Positions 13,701 through 28,066 of a stretch of DNA of 64,000 nt are shown one piece after another. Location: the NCBI GenBank assembly GCA_013400975.1, contig WBMZ01005334.1, positions 43,675-107,674 of the forward strand. The letters are read 5' to 3'. The first letter of the stretch is position 1, and the number at the start of each line of letters is the position of its first letter. Source of the DNA: Atrichornis clamosus (Eukaryota > Chordata > Aves > Passeriformes > Menuridae). The notes beneath the pieces were generated by a model. That model was given only the letters and a program-made list of their open reading frames with translations. It ran no database searches and was not told the DNA's origin. A program made the position numbers and the translations under genes.

Positions 13701-16700
13701 TTAAAACTAATTTGGCATTTTCTATTCACTGGAACTTTAATACCAGAACTACCATTGATGAGAAGAATTCAGATACTTGCTGATGAAACATTGGTCTTTT
13801 AGTGTGGAATGGTAAAGTAAAAAAAAAAATCCTGTTGATATCTACTGGAGGAGATAATTTCCTTTAAAAATGTTAACTGTGCTTCTGTAATCTTAACATC
13901 AATTTTAAATTAATTAAAAGACATTTTCCCCATTGGCAGTTTATTCCTTTCTACTGAAGTTACTTGTTAAGGAAGACTGAGATTATTTACTATATTCCAC
14001 AAAAACTTCTATAGGAAGGCAAGATGCTTCTAATTGGTCTACTTTTAAGGTATCAAAAAATCTAAAAACCAAATGCAACTCTATAATTGTAATGCTAATA
14101 ATTATGTGCTTGGGTTATATTCACGTTTAACTCATTTCCAAAGCAGTCTCTGTGTCAGAGGCCATATTTTAAGAGATACAGAGGTATTCTTATAAAGATA
14201 TCACTGTTTGTATGTGATGGGTCTGTCTTTATGCATAATCCATTTATCCTGTAGTGTTTGGCTTCCCTACCAGTGAGTGGAAATGAGTGCAGTCCTTCCA
14301 GCCTCCTGCATCTTTTACCTGTGTGCTTGCGATCTGTTCAGCAGTGCCTTGGGTCAGAGCTTTGTCCTCATGTGAAGATGCTCCATCTGGCTCACAGGTC
14401 GTCTAGAGGATTCCTAATGAGTTCTACGTTCCCATACTGTGTTTTCTGATACCTTGATACGTACCCTATAGAGCAGCTTATGTGCCCCCAAGATTGGCCT
14501 AAAGATGTGAAGATATCTTTGAAATGTAGAACTTCCTTCGGCTTTCATTGTTTTATTTATTTACTAAGTAGTACAGCATAAGGATTTAACAGCCTGAAGA
14601 GTAATATTTTGTAAGCTGCCCTGTAAATGAGTGGTAGGAGGTAAATGATAATTGTATCAGGAACTGTATCTTTTGGGCATGATTTTAGATTGCATTAGAC
14701 AAAGAAGACCTAATTCTAGTCTTTGTGTTGCTAACATGCCAAAATACCTTTTCTTGCTACATACTCCAACCTTCATGCAGTCACTGTTGTTTAAGAGAGT
14801 CCCTCTCTCTGCTCTGCTGGAAACACATGATGAATAATGCTAGCTACTGCAGCCTAGTTTAAATGGTTATGTTTTAAAATGTTTTTAATATGCTAGTGTT
14901 AAATTCATAGAATCATCTAAACTCCCTCCCGCTCTCTCTCCATCCAGACACTGAATCCCCAGTGATTAAACAAGGGAGTTGACTAAACCCTGTCTAGTTA
15001 CTGGTTAGTGATCTCATATTTTGACTATTTCTCCTGATGAATGGTACTCATCTGTCACAATTTTTCTTCACTGGAAAGCAGCAGGATGGGAAAAAACCCC
15101 TGAATTGGCCATTTAAATACTTCTTTTCCAGACTGTCTGCAATTACAAAGGCTTTTTGAAAAATCTGAATGAAGATGGTTTCAATTACGAATAACATTTC
15201 TGACCATTCTAACATGTATGTCCTTTAGGTTGAATTTAACATGCTACGATTATTGTAATCACTTTATGATGTGCATATCAGACAAATGGAAAGTAGAAAC
15301 AAATACTTAATGGTTCCTGGCTGTGAAAGAGCCACTCTTGTGGAAAACATGAGATCATGATGCATTTTTTTCTTCCATAAAACTTTGTTTTGGTTTGTAG
15401 AGTTGTAATTTAATGTATTCTTCAAACTTGTGACATTTATAAAGAATATTTAAACCGAAGTTCTCTAATGTAGCTGTGATTAATGAGTTTCCTAGGAATG
15501 ATGAAAACATGGTTCAGCCGTGCTGCCAGGGCAGGTGATGAGCTAGGTACCTTCTCAAAGTCTGCATGCAATTTTGAGGTCCTGGTGGTTGTGGTCTTCT
15601 CCTTCCTGCCTCAGAAAGTTCTCAGCGCTTCTGGTCTCTCCATTCCTGCTTGGGAGCAGAGAGGGAGAAGGTGGTATAATCTTCACTTAGAGTTTCTCAC
15701 TTGGTTGTTGTTGCCACTTTGGCATGAAAAGCAGTGACTGAAGCTTTGGCTGTGCTGTTGGCTCCTGACCGCATCCTGCCTCTTTTCCTCCGGCACCCAA
15801 ACAAAAGGAAACATTTGACAAAAAGATGTTTGATGGGAATCTCTGTCTTGTGACTGCTGCTCAGATAAGGTGGAGGCAGTGAAAACACTTTACCCACAAA
15901 GGCAAGTAATAAATTATGTGGTACTTCGGTTCCTGTTTAGAGAATAGTGTTTCAGATCCTAAGTTAGTTTCTCCTGAGAAACAGATGAGTGTGGTGCCAA
16001 ACCTGTGAAAGCTTCCAGGAGATAGACACTGAAAGTTTGTCAGTTTGTAACTGTTGCAGCAGAGTCTGCTTTGTCTTCTTTAGAAACTTTAGGGGGAAGG
16101 AAGAACAAGTAAACCAAAGTGATTTCTTTATCCAAGTGAGCTTGCACATGTTATACTAGATCTTGTAATAGCCTGTCAATACTTAATGAACTTCTTTTCC
16201 CTGCCAAGAGTTAGGGTGGGAAGGTATCATATTCAAAATTCTGAAGAAAACAAATTAGAGAAGTCCTTGTTCAAGTCAAATGGGTCAAGTGCAGCCATGA
16301 CTTTTTTCTTTCTGTATAGATCATTGGGGCTTTGCTGTCACACTGGAAAGACTTGGTACAGTAGTACATGATCCCTTTCAATGCAATTTGAAATAGAACA
16401 AAGTGTTTGCCTTGAAATGACATTTATATGCTTATAGGCATTGTGTTCTCCAAAATGCTGTTTGGTAACTCTTTATTCTGTCAGTGGAGTGCATCAGCTT
16501 TGGACATGTAACAACTGCTTGCATTAAAGCATTTCTGGACAAATGGTCCAGCAGATTTCATTTTTAACATGAATGTTTTGCTTACTGCCATTGTGTTTAA
16601 ATATTTTTTTTGCTCCATAAGTGCTTGGAGTTGCTATGATCATTAGCCTTTGGTCAGGCATGTTGATGAGGAACACATGAGTGTTTTATTACCAACAAAC

Positions 16701-17004
16701 AGTGTGCCATTACCATCACCTGGATTTAATCTTCCCCACCACTTTCCAAATAATACCCTCCTTTTCTGCGGTTTGTAAGTCTCTCAAAATGCAATTATCT
16801 GGACTGAAACATTTGAGTTACTGACTCAGAGTGTTTATTTAAAGTTTTGGTGAAACACTTCAACTGTCTTTGAAAAACTGTTGAGGCGTAAATACCTTGC
16901 CAAGAGCAGTAGGTGTCTAGTGGAGCACTTGCATGTGCCACATGGATGCTATGGCAAAGTGGAAGGAGGACAGACACTTGCAGCCAAAAATTGTAGGCAC
17001 TTCT

Positions 17005-17074
17005 CAACTCCTTAACCATATTTGCTCTCAATTTATTCTGTGTAAAGTGGGAATAATGCTGCCTAGTATTGCAA
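17005..17074 (+). mobile_element. MIR-like SINE fossil
   Basis: The stretch aactccttaaccatatttgc, tctcaatttattctgtgtaa, agtgggaataatgctgcct aligns by eye with the MIR segment cttaacctctctgagcctcaatttcttcatctgtaaaatgggaataatacctacct. A clear but old fragment. Confidence 0.65.
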
Positions 17075-20000
17075 GAAGACCAAGAAATCCATTAATAATT
17101 TTAATGGAGCCATTTCTTATGTGATCCTGTAGAGCCAGCCCTATGCATAGGCCTAAAAGGGAGTGAGTAACTCGTATTCAGACCAGGAGGTAGATGAACA
17201 TGTGGTGGAGTACTGACAAATGACTGTCAGGGCTAAAAGAAGTACCATTTGAGTGCCTATTCACTGTCTGGGAAAGAAGGGTGTGTAAAATTGTAGATGT
17301 GAAAATGGAATTGAGGTTGATATCACTGTATCTACTCATGGCATTGATGAAGACAGGTACCATGGAGATTGGAATACACTGACAATGTCATTGCAGTATA
17401 ATAAATGGCAGGGAGTCCAGTGTGTGCACCCAAAAGTTCCCCCCCAAAGTCATGGATATATGCCTTGAAAAACCTAGAGGCAGTATTTTAATTTGAAATT
17501 AACCTAGAATTTTATTTAGTTAGCGCTGAATCTGTCTTAAGGAAGAGAATAATTATCTGCTCCTTCAACACAGTATTGAGAATGTATAAGCACTCTTGAG
17601 ACTACAATCCCATATTCTAGTACTGGAATGAATATAGTATTCAGAGAAGGTAATAAGACATCCTAATGTGTCTTATCTTTTCACATAACCATGATTTAGC
17701 TGCCTAATTCCGTAAGCCACCATTTGAGATAAACGTAACTGCATTATATTTCTTGCTATTTTTGCTAGATCTTCTGGAAGCTTCCTAATACCTATGGAAG
17801 GGGATAGCAAAAAGAAAAGGGGTGGGTTTTTTAGCTTACTGAAATGTCAGGGTTTCATTCTTTCCTCTTGCTTGGATTTCTGGGCGTTTTGCCACTCTTC
17901 TCCCTCTCTTTTTTTTTTAACCTGATTTAGTTTGTTGATTCTCTGGGTATTTCTCACTGGTAACTCTTATGTCCTGCTGCTTCAGAGCAAGGGTCTCACT
18001 GCTCCTCTTGCTAGTAGTGCTGATTTCCCTGTTCCCTGAAGAGGGAAATTCAAAGTATGTCAGACTGCAAGATAGAAACTTAAATGTTTCACTGATGTTA
18101 AAAAACCAACTTCCAGAAGAGGAGGAACATGGACTGGGTATAGAAAAGGTGAGGAAAGGTGCCCTGCTTCCCCTTGGCTTTTCAGGTTAGGCACTCTTGA
18201 TTGCTCTCTGTAGGCTTCCCCATAATGATACGGTGTCTTTTCATCTCAATAATTTGTTTGCTGTTTCTCAGTGGTTATGGAAAGTAAGGGGGATTTTACA
18301 TGTGATTCTTCCTTGAAAATGCTTATATACTAATTTTTAGGAGTTTCTCTCTTTAATTTGTTTGTTTTCAGCAACTTTCCAATCAGTTGAGAGCTGTTGT
18401 CAGACTCCAGACCTTGCTGGCTAGTCTCAGGAGCAAAGCCGATGATTTATTAATAACGCAGATGTGGTGCCAGCGTGAGAGTGGGTAAACACTCCTCCTC
18501 TGCAGAGGAGCAAGACTGTGTACTTTTCACCTCTGCAGTTATGTAAGGTGTTCTCAGCGATCTGTGTGTTTAACTTGGCCCTTGCTTTTCCCATTTGTTT
18601 GCAAAATGATTGGCCAAGGAATTGTGATATCTCCAACAGGGAAGAGGCCCAGGAAGCCTCAGCTGGAGTAGGAGCCCCAGCGCACAGATGGGTGCAGGGT
18701 GGCCTGGGTGGGGTGAAAATATCCCCCCCATGGAGCAGCACGGGGACTCACCAACAGCACATCAGGTCACCCTGATGTCAGGTAGCAGTTCAGGGCTGGT
18801 GGGCATCCAGCTTGAGTGCTGGGGACTGTGACACGCTAGTGTCCAAGGTGGTTACTTGCTCCTCCTACATTAGGACTGCCCTTCTCTGTAGTCCACAGGT
18901 GGAATCCCATAGTACATCACAGACTTGCTACATCCTACTGATGACCTTTTCAATATGGTCCAAGTAATGGGCCTTTTCTAAATCTCTTTTATTTCACTGT
19001 AACTCTCAAATGAAGCATCTTCGCAAGGCTCCCTTGGCCAGGTGAATTGCTGCAGGAAGCTAATGTAGTCAGTTTTACAGCACTCACCTCCTATTTTCTT
19101 TCTGATCCAGTGAACCAGGCTCCTCACTGCCAAGGCATATCTCTTATTCCTTTTTGATGGCATCTAACAGATTTCATGGCTTTTTGTGAGGCACGTTAAG
19201 ATTCCCAGTGTGTCGTTGAGGGAACAGTTGCCAGCATATCCACCCATTGCCTGGTCCCGTTGCTGGGCTGTTCACCGTTTGGCCTCATGAGCATCCCAGC
19301 AGCAAAGACCTGTCCTCATTACTCACACTTCTAACCTGGATCTGATGGAGGATGTGTGGTATGGACACTGGAGGATGAAGTTGGTGTGCTGAGCCACAGT
19401 GGCTTTCCTTTACAGGGCACCGAAAGAGAAATAAGGTGTCTCAGGGCTTGACTGTCAGTTCTGCAGTCATCTTTGCCTACCCTTTCACTGCAGGGTGGTA
19501 TTTCCAAACCAAGGGAATTTAATCTCAGTCCTGTTCATATGAGCAAGCTTGCATTAAAGTCAGCATATATCTGCTTGAAGGCTTTTATGGAATTTAGAAA
19601 GGAGGTGGGGAAGGAGGTATGTCAGGAAGTGATGCTGTGCCGTACCCAATCTTCTTGTTTGGTGTTCTGCTATTCTACTACACTGCTCTTGCCTTTTCTC
19701 TTGCCAGCTGCCCTGCAGTCAAACAACTTACCTCACTTTGCTGGCATTAATTCTGGAATGACTCCTTTTGTCTGCTTTTGAGATATTGAGAAAATTTGAA
19801 GAAAATTGCCTCTTCCCAAGCTCTTATCTTCTTCTTTTATAGTTCAGTCAAGTTAAATTTAATGATGGAATATGTTGTTTACCAGCAAAAATCTGTGTCA
19901 CCTTGACTTACTGTGGTCCCACCTGCAATTTACACAGCTCTCTTGGGTCTTCCATGAAAACACTCAATCCTTGAGATGAACAGGTGTGCGTTAAAGCCAC

Positions 20001-23000
20001 CCAGCCATCAGTTAACTGTGTGTAATGCTGTATCCTGAGACTCTAGAAAGGTTTTAGACATTTTTTCTATAATGCAGGCATCAATGAATGGTCAGAGTTG
20101 GAGGGCTTAAATGACTGATCTGCTATTGAAACCCATCTTGAGCCCCATGGTAGGCTGCATGCAGTCTTTCCACAGGAGGAGCTGTGTTTGTTGGAGCCCT
20201 GCACAAGGCAGCTTCTCACCATGTGAAAACTCTCTCCACCCATGTAATAGAAATCAGACATTTGAGGAATTCTATCTAAATACAGTTTTGCTTCTCTCTG
20301 CTTTCTTTGTGTTCATTCTGTAGGGTTTTTCCCCTGTGCTATGCATTGGCTGCCTCCCGTTCCATGAAAGTTGTCTGTGCGCATTTGAGTGAAGATTTAT
20401 TTCAAGGGTTGTCCACAGTTTCTTGTGATGTACCTACTGATCAGTGCTGGTAGCCAAACTTGCAGCTAAGATAAAAATAACTGGTTGAATTTGAGTGCCA
20501 GTGGAGGGGGGAAATGGGACACGAAAAACAAAAGGAGCTATGTAATTGGGGGAGAAATAATCTTTATTGTCTTATTATTCTCAAATTATTTTCAAGGCAG
20601 TAAACACAGAAATAAAATAAATTGATATTAAAATGTTGTCTCTTTGTCTGAATTTTCTTTTCTTATTTGTTAATCTCGAGGATGTTTGTCAAATGACTTA
20701 CAATTTCATAAATGTCTTTTTTTTGACGTCTGCAATATCTACTTGAGTTCTTTCTCTTCTGAGCAATTTAATATTGAGTACACTTCCCTTGATATTGCAA
20801 GGCAAATTATTGAACCATTCTCTATAGCTATGCTCAACATTTGTTTGAAAGAGCATCTTGAGAGACTCAGAGCTCTTTGTGCATCGCAAATGTGCTCTTC
20901 AGTAGAACATTTTGTCTTTTTCCATTTAAATAAATATCTCCTATTAGGTCTTTAGTGGTAAGGCTCTTACATCATTTAGACATTCCATTTTTTTGTAAGA
21001 CTTCCATTTTTGTTCAGTATTTTTCTATTTTTTCTGTCAGTTACAGGCAGTTCTTGTTCTCTAATTTTATGAATAACATGATCATTTTTATTTTACCAGG
21101 TTTTAGTTTCTTACAAAAAAATTGAAGTTATCAAAAGAGTAGCTAATGGGTTTTCTTAGCTCGTTGGAAACTGAATCAGGCTGAAGTCACCTGAGAGTTT
21201 TTTTCCTTCTTTTTCTTTTCTACCTTAAGGTAGGAAAGTGAATTTGCCCTCTACTTTCTCTTGAAACGGAAGTGTGTAGGTGCATATAAATATGTATGCA
21301 CGCTCACTACCTTTGGTGGGTGGACTTGCAAGGTGGCTTTAGAAATACAGAGCTAAGTTCTTGGCAATGTTTTTAAGTTGTTTTTGTTGGTAGCTTTTGT
21401 TTGTTTTTTTCCCAGGAAAACCGATCCAAGAGCTGAAGTATTGCAAGTGTAGTATAAGAGATGCTTGTGTTTTATTGAAATACATTTTTTCCTTTAGGTC
21501 TTTGTGTTTGTAAGATGTATGGCAAATAGTGAAGTCTGAGGTATTTGAACTCTCCATCAAAAGCTTAATATTTCTATTACTAGTACAGTTTGGTCCTTTT
21601 GAAATTATTTTTCTGTTTCACAAATAGTTCAAGTGTGCCTCATTTTCAAGATAAGGGATCTTATTGCGATCTCCGTTTCTTTATATAAAATTAGATACAA
21701 TTCTGCTTAGGCTAAAGAAATTGTGTTTTCATAAGCCTACAAATTTGCAAGTCAATGTACTCTAGATGTGAAATTATGCAAAATTAAAAAAAAATTTAAA
21801 CTTTTTTGTATGCCTTAAGGAAGCAATAAAATGCTACGTTACATTTTTTTAAATCTATGACTAGTCATTCTTAAGGCTTAACTAAATCCCCTAAGTCCTT
21901 GCACATATGCATAACTCTATGAGCATGTGTAGTCCTACAGATTGTGTGAGATGGTGCATATTCACAGCAAGTGCAAAAGGAATTCTTTAATGGAGCTGTG
22001 GTGTCTGTTTTTTTTTCCCTTCTGATAGGAGTTAGGAAGCAGATAGACCTGCATAGGAAAATTGAATTAATGAACTGTGATGTTAGATGGAAAATACTTT
22101 TAAACTCAGTCCAAACTGAAGTCTGAGGGTTTTCCATGAGTGTTGAAGGTGCTGATGGTGATTGAACTCTTGTGTACTAAAATACATAGGGAAATGCATG
22201 CGTGCAAATCCTGTACAAGAGGAATCATCCCTCTCTGTATGAATACAGAGTCAGTGTTTTCTTTAGTGGATTTTTTTTTAACTTGTTGGTATTTCTGCAT
22301 TGGAAACATAACTTTTGAACTGGATGTTTCAGGGTCGTAGTGTTAGTATGGCTGTCTATGGATAGGAACAGAAGCGTAAGTACCTCAAAATACCTGCCCT
22401 TCTATTGACTGGGTATATTTTTAGCCCCAGGGAGCACAGGATTATTGCAATTGAAAAGTTCCTGATTTATGCAAGAGTGAAATTGTTAATTTGATTGGGT
22501 GAGGCCACTCATGTTGCCAACCAGAATTTGCCGAGGGGCTGCCGAGGAGGAATCCCAAAGGAGAATAAACAAGTTTTGCTCTTGTCAGAAACTCTTCCGG
22601 GGAAGTATTTATGGCTTAGGTACCTCCCCAGCTGCTGACACTGCTGTTCTGTGGCTATTCTTGCTGTGTGCTGCCACCACCCTGGATAGTGGCCTGTGCT
22701 AGCTCCTGCTCTGCTGGGGTTTGGACAGTATGTAATATCTTCAGTAGGTGACGTCTAGCCAAGCAGCATGCCCACAGTTGCAAGTGCATTAGTTTGTTAA
22801 AATGTGTTCCGATCTTTACAGGCATGTGCAAGTTTGCTGAAGCTGCATGGTGCAGAAAATTGCAAATTTTTTATTTCCAGTGGGAGAGGTAATTGTGGCA
22901 TCAGGTGATTATTACTTTTTAAAAATTTGTGTGTGTCTTTTTTAACTCCAGCAAAAGTTTTATCTCAGAGTGTCTAGCTGGAAACCAGAAAATCTTTTTT

Positions 23001-23951
23001 CCCTTGTAGAACCAGTTGCTCAGATGCCTTCTAAAACCATTCATGTCTTGACAGTCATATACTTTTTTTCTTTTCCCATTAGTTTGCATATTTAATCTTG
23101 AGAGATCATAAAATTTCATCTGCATTTGTTAGGTTTAGATTGTTTTCTTAAGGAAACAGGTTTTGCATAATTGCACTGTCCATATTTTTGCCAGCGTCAT
23201 CCTCTCACCTTAATAACTTCTCAACAATCTAGCCAATTTCAAGCAAAGTTGCTAGAAGCAGACATCTCAAAGACGTATCTCAAAGTTCTTACTGGTTATG
23301 CAAAAACCAGTGTCTGGGTTGAAGAGAGAGATCCAAAGTTTTACCCAGTGAAGGCAAAGGCGGGAGCGGGCCCTAAGCTGCTCCCGAGTGTGGTCTGCCA
23401 GCGGCGTGCACATCTTGGCTGGCCCTTCAGGACAGCAGGGCTTGAGCAAGTTATATTTATTGTGTGAGCTGTTTCCTGGTCTATAGTTAGGAGAGGTGGG
23501 ACGGTGTTGTGGGGGAAAAGGAAGGAGGAAGTGGGGTACACTAGGAAGCTGGGACTTTATAGAGAACAGAAGGGGGTAAGGGGTTCTGGAAGCATCCTGG
23601 GGACCAAGGTTTGGAACAAGGGACAGACGCCTGCAAGGCAGCAGGCCTCCCTGTTCCTGCTTCTCATTGGATAACCTGTCTTTTAAAGGTGTGAAAAATG
23701 TTAGGCTATGCTGTGAGGTGGGGGAGGCATGCTGTGTTATTTCCCATTAATAGCATCAATAAAGTGCCTGAAATTCCGTACCTGAGCAAAATCATCATGG
23801 ATGTTTTAGTTGATTCTTGCCCTAAGAGATAAAAGAAACATTGTTTTGCCTTTTTTTTTCTATTCAAACGTCTTACTTTTATGAAAGATAAAGGTAATTT
23901 TAGTAAGTAAAAGTTAACTCATTATTATACATAAGCAATTCCCAACCCTGA

Positions 23952-23977
23952 ATTAATTATTATTATTATTGTTGTTA
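23952..23977 (+). repeat. (ATT)n / (GTT)n tract
   Basis: About five ATT units run into two GTT units. Simple repeat in the 5' intron. Confidence 0.85.
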
Positions 23978-26900
23978 CTATTAGAGCAAGAGTAAAATAC
24001 TGAAAGAGGCTGTGAATTTATAAGATATTCAAGACACAGATGTGTCTGTACAACTTGTAGACAGAAAATAGATTCGTAGTATGTTAATATGCAAAGTTAT
24101 GGGTTGTTACTTCTACATTCACCTCATTTTGCTTATTTTAAATTTAAAATTCTAAGCACATATCTAGCTTTTTAATATACTCTAGTCTCTGGGTTGTCTT
24201 GTGGCATTGATCTTACACAAACTACCTGTTGTTCTTAATGAGAAAATCTACCGATTTGGAAAAAAAGCCAATGGTGTGACATGACTTGTTAAGGGATGTG
24301 TTTTTGAAATTAAGCCAGTCAGGTAGCAGCTCCCAAGAACCATTGGCCCTGCAGAAGTGGAGCCTCTCCTTGTTATTCCCTAGTGTTGGGCACTGAAGTC
24401 CTTTGAGTTCCCAGCTCCTTGGTGCACCCTTTCCCTCCCACTGCTTTACTGGAATCAAACCTGTGGCGCAGTCTGACGCAAGCCGCAACACGGTCCCAGT
24501 CTGGATCATTAGCAGTACAAAAGTAGTTTTTCTGCTAAAGCTTTCCATTACCTGCCTGAAATGTGGTGCTGCCCGGTAGGCTAGGCAGCTGTATAGAGGA
24601 CAAAGGCAAAGAAATGAAAGGTTGGAGTTAGATACCATCCTTGCAGGATGAGGGGAGTAACAGACTGCTGGTAATTTATTCTGATGTCTGTGCATTGTTA
24701 CTATCTGTTGCAGATAAGGAGAGAGCTCATTGAAAGTGGTTTTTTTGCATGAACTCCCATGGGAAGTGCACAACTTCTTATGATGTGCTGGTTGATAACC
24801 TTCACTTCATGGGTGACAGGAGTTTCTAGAAACCCAGTTTCAAACCAATCTGTCTTTGCCCTCAGTTTCAGGACTCAGACTCATATCTGGGAGCAGGTCA
24901 AAAGTTCTAAGAAGCAATTATTTTTCCCTGCTGCCTACCTCGTCCTGCTGAGTTTGTGCTGTCGTGTGCTGAAGGGACTGTCTGTGGAACAGCTCCTAAA
25001 CTGCTGTTGTTTTACGACCTGTGATGAACCAAGTCTTGCTCCAGAGGCTTGATATTGATGCACCTGGAAGTTAAAGTACCTGGTTTTGTCTCTGTGATAG
25101 TGTGACCTGGTAGCATAGCAGTTTTTTGCAAAATCCAAAGTGGACTCTTGCTGATGGTGATCCAACCAATACGTTGAATACGCCTGCATGTTGTGTACAG
25201 TTGCCTGTTCTGCTGTTTGGTTGTTATGTGCTGTCATGTCAGTTGGACTACATATTTGACTTTTTAATAAGGAAAAAAATTCAGGGTCCCATTTGACTGA
25301 AAGGATACTACAAGTTTGAATTTTTGTTTGTACAGTGATTAGTAGCTGGGACATGAAGCATTTGGGAAAAAAAGGAATGAAAAATTGCTTACAGGTGTTT
25401 TCCTGCTACCATTGTAGGTCCAAAAAGTAAAAAAGCTGGTTTCAGAATTTATTTCATTTTGGTAGTGAGGGCTGGATTAATTTACTCACTATTTTCAGTG
25501 CTCATTCCGCTGCAGTTTATTTTGGGTCATTTAATTTCAACAAGGCTTGATCTGTTTAGAGAGCTTTCTATAGCAGCATGGCGGGACCACACAGCTCTTT
25601 TATAGTATGTATGTTCATTGCTAACCAGGAGCTCAAAAGACTAGTAAACGAGGCACAGACATGAATAACTTTAGAGAGGACAGTACATTTTTGTATGGCT
25701 GGATTATTTTGAAAGTTTTCAGAAATAACCAATCTTTTGTGCACTGTGGGTTGCTTTGCAGAGCTTGAAGTGATGGTATACAGTAGCTGTGTGCTTTCAG
25801 AGGTAAGACTGGAGGTCTGGCTGAAGGCACTCTTCACGTTTAAGCTACTTCAGAAGCCACTGTGGTGGAGAGTTGCTCTCAATCCTTAGGAGCAGTTTTG
25901 TTTCCATAGGTCAGTATTTCCCTCAGATTCAATAGTTTGATAAGATTTTGCTGTTTTAATGTTTAGATTTACTGCATGAGCCATTCATATCCAAAATAGA
26001 TTAAAGTAAAATAGATTTCAGTTGAAAATGTCTAAATCAGTTGGCCTCATGAGCCAACGAAAAAGCGTATGCTCATTGTCTGTGCTGAGCCTGCTCCAGT
26101 TTAGCATTATGATGGCAAAGGCCATAGTCCCCCCAAATGAAAGAGCCAGCCTTCTTTTGCGCCCATCAAATCGTGACTATTTCTGGTTCTGCTCATGCCA
26201 GCTGACAAAGTAATGTTCCTTTTGTGAATTCATTAAACCGGGGAGCATTAGTGATTTCACTCAACAAAAGGAAGGCATGAGGATGTCCTGGAAGGGGCTG
26301 CATCTGTACTAGCAGGTTAAAACAGCACTGAGACCATTGCTCCTCAGCATTCACACCATTGGTTTTTCTTAAATGTTTAGCTTTCTTGTGTTTTCTGGCC
26401 TCTGCTGTTTAGCATACTGCCAAGCAGTGGCCAGGGGCAGTTCAGGAAGGGCTGTGTTCAATAGCTCAATAGTGTGGAAATAGCTGTTTGCATTCCCTTC
26501 AGCCTCAGTGCAGGACAACCTTCCTGAACACATTTAACTCACTCCTGTGCAGGTAGGTATGACATCCTTATAGCAGACTAGAGGCAGAATCAGCAGTGTT
26601 TTGGTGTCTGAGTCAAAAGTATAACAGTAACACTGTAGTTTTGGGACACTGGAAGTGTATTGAGAATTTTGTAGCAGTATGTGCGTGCATATGCATACAT
26701 GGAGTCAGTGTATGTCTGTACTGAGTGATGTTCCTGCATATGGATCTGGATGCTTGTTTGACTATAGGAGGATATTCCTGCTTGGCTACGAATAGTAAAG
26801 CCCTAATACCAGTGAATGGAAAGTTTAAAAAGCACTTTTTGGAAACATCTCAATTTGGAAACTTATACAAGTTGAGTGTAGCAAATGCAGTTTGACTAAG

Positions 26901-27901
26901 GCCTTAGGCCCTCTAGTCACAGCTCTTAAAATTCTGTGATTGTTTGTGAGCCGTGTCATCAAGGAGCTTCTGATCTCAGCAGGTCCTGCCCTGCAGCTGC
27001 ACAACCTTCTGATGCACCCTACAATTTCTGGGGTAGAATGTATCAGCACGTCTTACGCTGCTCTGCCTATGTTTGTGGTCAGCACGCACAGCTTAGAGAG
27101 GTGTACTCCATCCATCTGCTCCAACACAAGCCACCTCAGAGATGACAGCCCACCTATATTTTTATTGTCTCTTATTATCTCGTAACTGTCTAAAAATTCC
27201 TCCTTTCATGTTGATCGGGAGCTCTCCTTTTGCTGTGTACCTTCAGATTTAGCTCCATGAACTGCTTCTAAATTTAGGCTGTAAAAGTACCAGCTTTACT
27301 TCTGTTCTTTCATACTTGAATGGAAATAGTTCAAAGTTGTGCTGATGTAATAAAAACAGGAGGCTGGAAGAGCGTGAACTGGAATAAGGGTAAACGTATA
27401 AGAGAACACAAGCAGAGTGTGGCCACTTTAGAACCTTAGTGCCACAATCACACACTTATTTTTAATATGATGTACTTAAAAGCTGTATTTCCCTTAAAGA
27501 AGGTTTCAATTTGTTATTCATAATGTAATGTCATTTATAAAAAAACTTTTATGTTACAGTAACACCAGATATTCTAGCCAAGATGCTACGAGAGGCAGTT
27601 CAGGCAGTCTGGATAGTTTTCAGAGTATTAATTGTATGGCAGTGATCTGTATTAACAATGAAAATGCTGATTCAAAGCCTTTCTCTTTTTTTTCCATGGC
27701 TAAATAACCTTAATGATCAACCAGAGGTGGTGGGCTGAGGCAGAGCTCAAGGCCATCAGCTCCTCCCAGCCCTCTACATAGTTCCCAGGAAACACCCTGT
27801 GTGTCATTAGCTCTTGCTTAGCTTATGGTGCCATATTTTGCTGGAAGGCATTAAACTATCATCAAAAGCAGCAGACCGATTAGCGTGACTTCTTTTTCCA
27901 G

Positions 27902-28066
27902 GGTCGTTGTACAAGGGAGAACTGCAAGTACCTTCATCCACCAACACATTTAAAAACTCAGCTGGAAATCAATGGCAGGAACAACTTAATCCAACAAAAA
28001 ACTGCAGCAGCAATGCTTGCCCAGCAAATGCAGTTCATGTTTCCAGGGACACCACTACAGCCAGTG
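27902..28066 (+). CDS. MBNL2: MBNL2 coding exon: end of zinc finger 2 and linker
   Basis: This exon is 165 nt, phase 0 at both ends, and encodes 55 residues starting [14 protein letters not shown] and ending TPLQPV. It supplies the second and third Cys and the His of zinc finger 2 (C-X4-C-X3-H visible; the first Cys of the CX7CX4CX3H motif is in the missing upstream exon). A linker with the [14 protein letters not shown] segment and an [13 protein letters not shown] stretch follows. Tandem fingers 1 and 2 form one RNA-binding unit in this family. The acceptor is a pyrimidine run plus CAG and the donor is GTG|gtaagt, both strong, so this exon is probably constitutive. Reading through the donor meets a stop after six codons. 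Confidence 0.97.

Larger units (their letters stand above)
1..27901 (+). other. MBNL2 5' intron (partial), no coding exon seen
   Basis: This is the 3' part of the intron before the first exon in the window. It ends with a good acceptor (pyrimidine run, then CAG at 27899-27901). I see no MBNL exon here and no other spliced gene. The open frames present are short, on both strands, without recognisable domains. The longest (minus strand 24222-24773, 183 codons) has no family resemblance I can name. It holds fossil repeats at 8791-8858, 10630-10705 and 17005-17074, a poly-T run, an ATT/GTT run and a small tandem duplication at 2433. AT-rich blocks at 7480-7770 and 12780-13190 look like possible conserved noncoding elements. 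Confidence 0.8.

Noticed and set aside
14905..14925. tcatagaatcatctaa, similar to the CR1 terminal repeat
   Set aside because: Only about 16 bases match and the following sequence is not CR1-like, so it may be chance.
22800..22860. tgtgcaagtttgctgaagctg, resembling the CKFAH coding stretch of MBNL zinc finger 1
   Set aside because: The surrounding codons do not encode the finger, there are no exon borders, and the metal-ligand spacing is absent.
24222..24773. 183-codon open frame on the minus strand
   Set aside because: It is intronic, with no recognisable domain, no splice or promoter context and composition like its surroundings. Its length is within chance for a 64-kb window.
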